Part shown: positions 58,184 to 64,000 of the stretch, piece after piece
How the letters are laid out: each line of letters begins with the position of its first letter
Numbering within the stretch: the first letter of the stretch is position 1
Assembly: GCF_000814905.1 (NCBI RefSeq)
Contig: NZ_JXAG01000033.1
Coordinates: forward strand, 62,001 to 126,000
Direction: 5' to 3'
From: Enterobacter sp. Bisph1
GTDB taxonomy: Bacteria; Pseudomonadota; Gammaproteobacteria; Enterobacterales; Enterobacteriaceae
Length of the DNA stretch: 64,000 nt
The notes under the pieces: generated by a model
The model's input: only the letters and a program-made list of their open reading frames with translations
The model's database searches: none
What the model was told of the DNA's origin: nothing
Translations under genes and position numbers: made by a program

Positions 58184-59470
58184 TCAGGCGTTGTAGGCAT
58201 TCTCGCCGTGGCTGTTTACGTCCAGCCCTTCGCGCTCTTGCTCTTCCGGTACGCGCAGGCCAACGGTAATGTCCGCCAGTTTGTAACCGATAAAGGCCAC
58301 CACGCCGGACCAGACGATGGTGATAGCCACGCTTTCCAGCTGTACCAGCACCTGATGGCCCATGGTGACACCTTCAGCGTAACCGACGCCGCCGAGGGAG
58401 GTAGAAGCGAAAACTCCGGTCAGAATACAGCCAATGATGCCGCAAACGCCGTGTACTCCAAAGACGTCGCACGGGTCATCGACGCGCAGCATCCGCTTCA
58501 GCGCCGTTACGCCCCACAGCCCCGCCAGACCGGCAACCAGACCTACAATCAGCGCGCCGCCGACGCCGACATAACCACAGGCCGGTGTAATGGCAACCAG
58601 ACCGGCAATCGCGCCGGAACAGGCGCCCAGCAGAGACGGTTTGCCGCGCATGGCCCACTCGCCAAATACCCATGACAGAATGGCACCCGCCGTTGCTACC
58701 ACCGTGTTGACGAAAGCCAGCGCAGCGATTTCGTTAGCCGCGCTCGCCGATCCGGCGTTGAAGCCAAACCAGCCAAAGTAGAGAATCGCGGTACCGGTGA
58801 AGACCATCGGCAGGTTATGCGGTTTGAAAGCTTCTTTGCCGAAACCGACACGTTTGCCAATCAGGTAAGCGCCCACCAGCCCGGCAATCGCCGCGTTAAT
58901 ATGGACCACCGTCCCGCCGGCAAAATCGAGCGCACCGTGGGTGGCCAGCAGACCGCCGCCCCAGACCATATGCGCAATCGGCACATAAGAGAGGGTCAGC
59001 CACACCACCACGAAAATCAGTACCGCCGAGAAACGAATACGTTCCGCCAGCGCACCCACGATAAGGCCAACGGTGATACAGGCAAAGGAGCCCTGGAACG
59101 CCACGTGAATGTATTGATAAATAGAGCCCATTACGGCTTTCAGTTCGATGTTTTTCAGCATCGCCCAGTTGAAATTACCGAAGAAGCTGTTGCCTTCGCC
59201 AAACGCCAGCGAGTAGCCATAAACCACCCACAGCACGCACACCAGCGCAAAGGTGACGGCCACCTGGGTCAGCATCGACAGGACGTTTTTACCGCGAAGC
59301 AAACCGCCGTAAAACAGGGCGATGCCGGGAATAGACATAAAAAGCACCAGTGCGGTGCAAATCATCATAAAGCCATTATCCGCTTTATCCACCACGGCAG
59401 GAGCCGCCAGGGCCAGACCCGGTAGCAAGGCCAGTGAAGCAAGCGCTGTTTTAAATATTGTCTTTTTCAT
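58184..59470 (-). CDS. amtB: Ammonium channel AmtB
   Basis: 428 residues, the E. coli precursor length. It has a cleaved signal peptide (about 1-22, LALAAP) and eleven membrane helices. The pore twin histidines sit in GGTVVHINAAIAGLV and DVFGVHGVCGIIG. The cytoplasmic tail (LRVPEEQEREGLDVN) binds GlnK. It conducts ammonium when nitrogen is scarce and is blocked by GlnK insertion. It is 31 bp downstream of glnK in a sigma-54 operon. Confidence 0.98.
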   Translation of the reverse strand: MKKTIFKTALASLALLPGLALAAPAVVDKADNGFMMICTALVLFMSIPGIALFYGGLLRGKNVLSMLTQVAVTFALVCVLWVVYGYSLAFGEGNSFFGNFNWAMLKNIELKAVMGSIYQYIHVAFQGSFACITVGLIVGALAERIRFSAVLIFVVVWLTLSYVPIAHMVWGGGLLATHGALDFAGGTVVHINAAIAGLVGAYLIGKRVGFGKEAFKPHNLPMVFTGTAILYFGWFGFNAGSASAANEIAALAFVNTVVATAGAILSWVFGEWAMRGKPSLLGACSGAIAGLVAITPACGYVGVGGALIVGLVAGLAGLWGVTALKRMLRVDDPCDVFGVHGVCGIIGCILTGVFASTSLGGVGYAEGVTMGHQVLVQLESVAITIVWSGVVAFIGYKLADITVGLRVPEEQEREGLDVNSHGENAYNA

Positions 59471-59501
59471 TGTTCAGATCCCTATCACTGTGTGGCAGAA
59501 A

Positions 59502-59840
59502 TTACAGTGCCGCTTCGTCGGCTTCGCCGGTACGAATACGAATGACGCGTTGCAGCTCGGCAACGAAAATTTTGCCGTCGCCAATTTTTCCGGTGTAGGC
59601 CGCTTTACTGATTACATCGATCACTTCATCGAGCTGATCGTCGGCGATCGCCACATCAATTTTCACTTTTGGCAGGAAATTAACGCTATATTCCGCACCG
59701 CGGTACAACTCAGCATGACCCTTCTGACGGCCAAAGCCTTTTACTTCCGTTACGGTCAGCCCTTGAATACCAATCGAAGACAGCGCCTCGCGCACATCTT
59801 CAAGTTTGAATGGCTTAATCACCACGGTAACCAGCTTCAT
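59502..59840 (-). CDS. glnK: Nitrogen regulatory PII protein GlnK
   Basis: 112 residues from ATG 59840 (MKLVTVVIKPFKLEDVREAL); longer in-frame starts overlap the sigma-54 promoter. The T-loop GFGRQKGHAELYRGAEYSV includes the uridylylated Tyr51. The C-terminal signature is GKIGDGKIFV. It senses 2-oxoglutarate, ATP/ADP and glutamine status, and plugs AmtB when nitrogen is plentiful. Confidence 0.98.
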   Translation of the reverse strand: MKLVTVVIKPFKLEDVREALSSIGIQGLTVTEVKGFGRQKGHAELYRGAEYSVNFLPKVKIDVAIADDQLDEVIDVISKAAYTGKIGDGKIFVAELQRVIRIRTGEADEAAL

Positions 59841-59895
59841 AGATCCCCCTCCAGTCGACATTCGATAATGGCAGCAGCTAACACGAAAGAGATAT

Positions 59896-59911
59896 TGCAA
59901 AGCCTGTGCCA
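59896..59911 (-). promoter_or_regulatory. Sigma-54 promoter of glnK-amtB
   Basis: On the minus strand TGGCACAGGCTTTGCA contains TGGCAC, five bases, then TTGCA, a perfect -24/-12 element. It lies 56 bases upstream of glnK, matching the E. coli glnK promoter. Confidence 0.95.
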
Positions 59912-60017
59912 GGAATAAAAAAAGTGAGGGTTTCAGGCTGTTAGGCGGTAACTGCGGGGAGCGCACAAGGGGTTTAAAAACGAGCCCGCGGTGCGGGCTG
60001 TTAGCCTGTAAGAAAAA

Positions 60018-60096
60018 CGCACCATGACGGTGCAGGGCGCGTTACTTTTTTGCACCACCGCAGATTGCCAGCAGGCAGGTGCTTATTTTTGGTGCA
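60018..60096 (-). promoter_or_regulatory. Two NtrC enhancer sites for glnK
   Basis: CGCACCATGACGGTGCA (60018-60034) and TGCTTATTTTTGGTGCA (60080-60096) fit the NtrC dyad TGCAC-N7-GTGCA in spacing (three bases, eleven, three). They lie about 110 and 170 bp upstream of the sigma-54 promoter. The second directly abuts the mdlB stop. Confidence 0.8.
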
Positions 60097-61875
60097 TCAG
60101 GCGGAAAGCGACTCTTCACGGGTGCTGGCGGCCAGCTCCTCGCCCGCCAGCTGCAATTGATACATCTGCCAGTAGCGCCCTTTTGCTTCAAGCAGTTGCT
60201 GATGCGTACCGCGCTCAACCGCCTGCCCACGATGGAGCACCAGGATGGTTTCGGCCTCGACAATGGTCGACAAACGGTGGGCAATCACCACCAGCGTCGT
60301 CTGCTCGCGCACCGCCGCCAGCGCATGCTGTATCGCCTGTTCGGTACCGGAATCAATATTGGCGGTCGCTTCATCAAGGATCAGGATCTGCGGCGTATCG
60401 ACCAGCACTCGCGCCAGCGCTAACAGCTGTTTTTGCCCCACCGACAGATTATTGCCCTGCTCGCCGAGGCGGGTATAAATACCGTCGCTCATGGCACGCG
60501 CCAGTTCGGCCAACTGCACGGTTTCCAGCGCCTGCCAGACCTGCGCTTCGCTGATATCACGCCCCAGCGTCACGTTGGCGAAAAAGCTGTCCGCCAGCAC
60601 CACCGGATCCTGCTGCACCATCGCCACGCCTTTGCGTAGCGGCAAATGCCCTATTGTTGACAGAGGCCGACCATCAAGGCGGATCTCCCCCTGCGTCAGC
60701 GGGTAATAGCCCATTAGCAGGCTGGCGAGGGTACTTTTGCCGCTGCCGGTATGCCCGACCAGCGCAACAAAGCTGCGTGGTTCAACGTGCAGCGAGATAT
60801 CCTTCAGCACCAGTTGGTCATCGCGATAGGCAAAAGAGACATTTTCCAGATCGATAGCCCCGCTTTGCAGCGGCGTATCATCGTTGCCATAATTCTGGCG
60901 CGGGCGATCCATCAACTCGAACACACGCTCGCCAGCGACCACCGCCTGCTGCAGCATCGACTGCTGCGTGGTCAGTTCAATCAGCGGCTCATTCAGACGG
61001 CCAAGGTAGTTGATAAAGGCATACAGTACGCCGACTTCTACCGTACCAACGGAGGAGAAGCCGAACAGCATCAGCAAACCGCACAGCACTAATGCGGAGA
61101 ACAGGCTCAATAGCGGGCGCAGCAAAAAGCCATCCAGCCGCAGGGTTTGCATACGGGCGAGATAGTGCGAACGACTGGCATCTCCCAGCCGCTCGCCAAA
61201 GCGCGCCTGCTGGCGGAACTGCTGCAGCACGCTCATACCGTTGATAATCTCATTGAAACCGTCGTTGATATCTGCCAGGTAAGCGCGCATGCGCCGCACA
61301 ATCGGCGTGCTATAACGCTGGTAAATCAGCATCACCGTCAGCACCGCCGGGAAAATGGCCATCGCCACCAGCGCCATACGCCAGTCCAGACTAAACATGG
61401 CTACCAGCATCGCGCCGATAAGCGCGGCGCTGCGCAGCACCGTGGCGACAACGGTGACGTAAAGATCGCGGATCACTTCGGTATCGTTGGTCACGCGCGA
61501 AATAATTTGTCCAACAGGCTGGGTATCAAACTCGCTGAGAGGCTGGCGCAGCGCGGCATCCATTACGTCCGTGCGCAGCTGTTGTACCACGCCGACCGCA
61601 GCCTGGTTAAACAGCAGTGATTGCGCATAGTGCAGCAGTGCCGCCAGCAATTGCAGGCCGATATAGACCGCCGCCAGACCGGCAACAATGCCGAGCGGCA
61701 AACGGTTTTTCGCCACCATATTATCGATAAAATAGCTGATCAGCGCCGGGCCTGCGACCTCGGCAATCGCCGCCACCCACAGCATCACTACCGCTTTCAT
61801 CAGCGGTTTACGCCACGGCGAACCATATTTCAGCAAGCGTTTTAGGGTCGGCCACTGTTTGGTGAAATTACGCAT
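60097..61875 (-). CDS. mdlB: ABC exporter half-transporter MdlB
   Basis: 592 residues (E. coli 593) from ATG 61875 ([15 protein letters not shown]). The N-terminal membrane domain has six helices (to about 310). The ATPase has Walker [10 protein letters not shown], signature LSVGQKQLL and Walker [13 protein letters not shown]. It pairs with MdlA to form a heterodimeric multidrug-like exporter; the natural substrate is unknown. It overlaps the mdlA 3' end by eight bases. Confidence 0.95.
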   Translation of the reverse strand: MRNFTKQWPTLKRLLKYGSPWRKPLMKAVVMLWVAAIAEVAGPALISYFIDNMVAKNRLPLGIVAGLAAVYIGLQLLAALLHYAQSLLFNQAAVGVVQQLRTDVMDAALRQPLSEFDTQPVGQIISRVTNDTEVIRDLYVTVVATVLRSAALIGAMLVAMFSLDWRMALVAMAIFPAVLTVMLIYQRYSTPIVRRMRAYLADINDGFNEIINGMSVLQQFRQQARFGERLGDASRSHYLARMQTLRLDGFLLRPLLSLFSALVLCGLLMLFGFSSVGTVEVGVLYAFINYLGRLNEPLIELTTQQSMLQQAVVAGERVFELMDRPRQNYGNDDTPLQSGAIDLENVSFAYRDDQLVLKDISLHVEPRSFVALVGHTGSGKSTLASLLMGYYPLTQGEIRLDGRPLSTIGHLPLRKGVAMVQQDPVVLADSFFANVTLGRDISEAQVWQALETVQLAELARAMSDGIYTRLGEQGNNLSVGQKQLLALARVLVDTPQILILDEATANIDSGTEQAIQHALAAVREQTTLVVIAHRLSTIVEAETILVLHRGQAVERGTHQQLLEAKGRYWQMYQLQLAGEELAASTREESLSA

Positions 61876-63631
61876 CGACCGCCTCCTGCACGCCATCATC
61901 CAGTGCTGCTTCCAGCTGCTGATAACGATACATATCGCGATACCAGCCCGGCTGGCGCGCCAGCTGTTCGTGCTGCCCGCGCTGGGCGATGTGTCCGTGC
62001 TGCATAACAATAATCTCACTGGCTTCCGTCAGCGCCGACAGGCGGTGGGCGCTAATAATTACCGTACGCCCTTCGCCCCACTGACGCAGGTTATGCAAAA
62101 TCTGGTGTTCGGTGCGCCCATCCACCGCCGAAAGCGCATCATCAAGAATAAGAATCTCCGCATTAAGTAGCAGCGCGCGGGCAATCGACAGACGCTGTTT
62201 CTGCCCGCCGGAGAGCATCACCCCGCGCTCGCCCACTTCCGTATCGTACCCATGCGGCAGACGCAGAATATCGTCATGCACGCTGGCCAGCTTCGCCACA
62301 TGTTCAATCTCCTCCTGCGTCGCGCCCGGTTTACCCAGCGCGATATTGCTGCCAACGGTATCGGAGAAGAGAAACGGCGTCTGGTTGACCACCGCAAGAC
62401 GGCTGCGCCAGGCATCCAGTTGCAGGCGCGGCAGAGGGATATCATGAAAACGGATATCCCCTTCTTCAACGTCAAAATGGCGCTGAATTAAGGAGAGCAG
62501 CGTTGATTTCCCCGCTCCGGTCGGGCCGCAAATGCCCAGCATTTGACCCGGCGTCAGCGTTGCGCTGACGTTGGTTAGCACCGCGCTGTTGGTCTGCGGA
62601 TAGCGAAACTCGTGGATGGCAATGTCCAGTTTACCGCGCCCTTCCGGCACCGGTTCTGGCCCATCGTTAACCACCGGCGCTTCCGCCAGCATATCGCGGA
62701 TACGGCTGTAGGCTGCGCTGCCGCGCTCGACGATATTAAACATCCACGCCAGCGCCAGCATCGGCCAAATCATCAGGCCGAGATACATGGCGAAGCTGGT
62801 CAACTGGCCGAGGGTTAAGGAGCCGTGCACCACCATCCAGCTACCGCCGCCAATCGCCAGCATATTGGCCATGCCAATGGCGATATAAATGGTGGGATCA
62901 AAACGCGCATCAACGCGGGCGACGCGCATATTTTTCGCGCCGGTATCTGCCGCTTCGCGGCCAAACAGCGCCGACTGGCGATCTTCCAGACCAAAGGCTT
63001 TGATCATGCGGATGCTGGTCATGCTCTCCTGCGTCCGATCGTTTAACGCGGAAAACGCCGCCTGCGCCAGCTTAAAGCGGTTGTGCAACTGGTCGCCATA
63101 GCGCTTGATCATGACCGCCATAATCGGCATCGGTAACAGCGACAGCAGCGTCAGCTGCCAGCTGATTTGCGTGGACATCACCACCAGCACGACGCAGCCC
63201 ATCACCAGCGAATCCACCAGCGTCAGCACCCCTTCGCCAGCGGCAAACACCACGCGATCGACATCGTTGGTCGCGCGCGCCATTAAATCACCGGTGCGGT
63301 GGCGCAGGTAGAATTCAGGATGCTGCCGGCTGAGCTGGCGATAAAAGTCTTCCCGCAGCTCAACGGCCAGCTGGTAGGAAGCACCGAACAGCCAAACACG
63401 CCAGACATAGCGCAGCAGATAGGTAACGATCGCAACGGCGACCAGTACGCCGACCCACATCCACACCTGTTGGGTGGTGAAATGTTGCTGGGTGACGCCA
63501 TCCACCACAATGCCCACCACTTTGGGCGGGATAAGCTGCAGCAGAGCAATAATAATAAGTAAGGCGACTGCCCCGAGATAGCGTTGCCATTCCCGACGAA
63601 AGTACCAGCCTAACTGAGCAAATAATCGCAC
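61868..63631 (-). CDS. mdlA: ABC exporter half-transporter MdlA
   Basis: 587 residues (E. coli 590). The type IV membrane domain (about 1-300) starts [15 protein letters not shown]. The ATPase has Walker [10 protein letters not shown], signature [10 protein letters not shown] and Walker [14 protein letters not shown], with Asp rather than Glu after the Walker B aspartate. Thus one of the two ATP sites in the MdlAB dimer is degenerate, as is usual for heterodimeric exporters. First gene of mdlAB. Confidence 0.95.
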   Translation of the reverse strand: MRLFAQLGWYFRREWQRYLGAVALLIIIALLQLIPPKVVGIVVDGVTQQHFTTQQVWMWVGVLVAVAIVTYLLRYVWRVWLFGASYQLAVELREDFYRQLSRQHPEFYLRHRTGDLMARATNDVDRVVFAAGEGVLTLVDSLVMGCVVLVVMSTQISWQLTLLSLLPMPIMAVMIKRYGDQLHNRFKLAQAAFSALNDRTQESMTSIRMIKAFGLEDRQSALFGREAADTGAKNMRVARVDARFDPTIYIAIGMANMLAIGGGSWMVVHGSLTLGQLTSFAMYLGLMIWPMLALAWMFNIVERGSAAYSRIRDMLAEAPVVNDGPEPVPEGRGKLDIAIHEFRYPQTNSAVLTNVSATLTPGQMLGICGPTGAGKSTLLSLIQRHFDVEEGDIRFHDIPLPRLQLDAWRSRLAVVNQTPFLFSDTVGSNIALGKPGATQEEIEHVAKLASVHDDILRLPHGYDTEVGERGVMLSGGQKQRLSIARALLLNAEILILDDALSAVDGRTEHQILHNLRQWGEGRTVIISAHRLSALTEASEIIVMQHGHIAQRGQHEQLARQPGWYRDMYRYQQLEAALDDGVQEAVDA

Positions 63632-63681
63632 GCGGTTACATCCTGAAGGTGATTTTCGGCAGTGAGCAACTGCCGCGAGGG

Positions 63682-64000
63682 TTATTCAATGGGCAAAGCC
63701 GTGGTGTATTTTATCTGTTCCATCGCGAAGCTAGAAGTGACATCTGAAAGACCCGGAACGCTGTTCACCAGCTTCTTGTAAAAGTCATCATAACGTTTCA
63801 TATCCGCCACCTGTACACGCAGAAGATAGTCGTACTCACCCGCCATCCGCCAGAAACCCAGCACTTCAGGCATCTGCTGCACTTCGCTAACGAAGCGGCT
63901 ATACCAGTCGCTGCTGTGGTGCTGAGTTTTAATCAGCACAAACGCCGTCAGATTAAGCCCCAGCTTTTCCGCATCCAGCACCGCCACCCGGCCGAGTAAA
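63682..64000 (-). CDS. decR: Lrp-family regulator DecR (YbaO), C-terminal part
   Basis: The frame is open to the window edge, so only the C-terminal 105 residues ([20 protein letters not shown] onward) are present. This is the RAM/AsnC ligand domain, with [20 protein letters not shown] and [17 protein letters not shown]. The helix-turn-helix part is beyond the window. In E. coli DecR activates the cysteine desulfidase operon yhaOM in response to cysteine. It lies upstream of mdlA, as in E. coli, with 50 bp between. Confidence 0.93.
   Translation of the reverse strand, partial: LLGRVAVLDAEKLGLNLTAFVLIKTQHHSSDWYSRFVSEVQQMPEVLGFWRMAGEYDYLLRVQVADMKRYDDFYKKLVNSVPGLSDVTSSFAMEQIKYTTALPIE

Overview
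The window is a chromosomal segment of a gamma-proteobacterium of the family Enterobacteriaceae, closest in style to Enterobacter, Kosakonia or Klebsiella. The genus was not resolved. The evidence is near-complete collinearity with the Escherichia coli stretch from ybbN/qmcA to ybaO/mdlA (cnoX, qmcA, ybbJ, cueR, copA, ybaP, ybaK, ushA, fsr, ybaL, gsk, hemH, adk, htpG, recR, ybaB, dnaX, apt, ybaN, priC, rsmS, mscK, acrR, acrAB, tomB, hha, maa, ylaC, then ffs, atl, ybaY, tesB, amtB, glnK, mdlB, mdlA, decR). Protein lengths almost match those of E. coli. The window is read in the opposite direction to the usual E. coli map.

Core region 1 (1-34.5 kb) holds copper homeostasis (CueR switching on the divergent CopA exporter), membrane quality control (QmcA/YbbJ), purine and haem metabolism (UshA, Gsk, Adk, Apt, HemH), the replication and repair cluster dnaX-ybaB-recR with priC, the heat-shock chaperone HtpG, the MscK channel and the AcrR-controlled AcrAB efflux pump. 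It also holds the Hha/TomB pair. The one accessory insertion here is a hipBA toxin-antitoxin operon between ybaL and gsk, with an unusual four-operator array. Regulatory signals that can be read directly include the CueR promoter, the copA and dnaX programmed frameshift sites, the htpG sigma-32 promoter and the AcrR operator.

Accessory block (34.5-55.8 kb) sits between ylaC and ffs. It contains two MocR-type regulators with divergent partners (a GNAT acetyltransferase, a YczE-like membrane protein). It also has the zinc-independent ribosomal proteins L36/L31 behind a Zur-like box, a PTS permease with an enolase-superfamily dehydratase and a GntR regulator, a higBA pair with a frameshifted toxin, a lacI-lacZ unit without a permease, an unrecognised two-gene operon with a ribbon-helix-helix-like protein, a second GNAT enzyme and a GFA-domain protein.

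Island at ffs (about 50.75-55.83 kb): a 24/25-bp near-identical direct repeat of the 3' end of the 4.5S RNA gene flanks a 5.1-kb stretch. It carries a type VI secretion effector module (Eag chaperone, prePAAR-PAAR-toxin, immunity candidate), a truncated muramidase with an exported SH3 partner, and two IS3-family remnants. There is no integrase and there are several broken genes, so it looks like a decaying island.

Core region 2 (55.8-64 kb) holds ffs, atl, ybaY, tesB, the nitrogen-regulated glnK-amtB operon with its sigma-54 promoter and NtrC sites, the mdlA-mdlB ABC exporter and the start of decR. No tRNA, rRNA or CRISPR array was seen.
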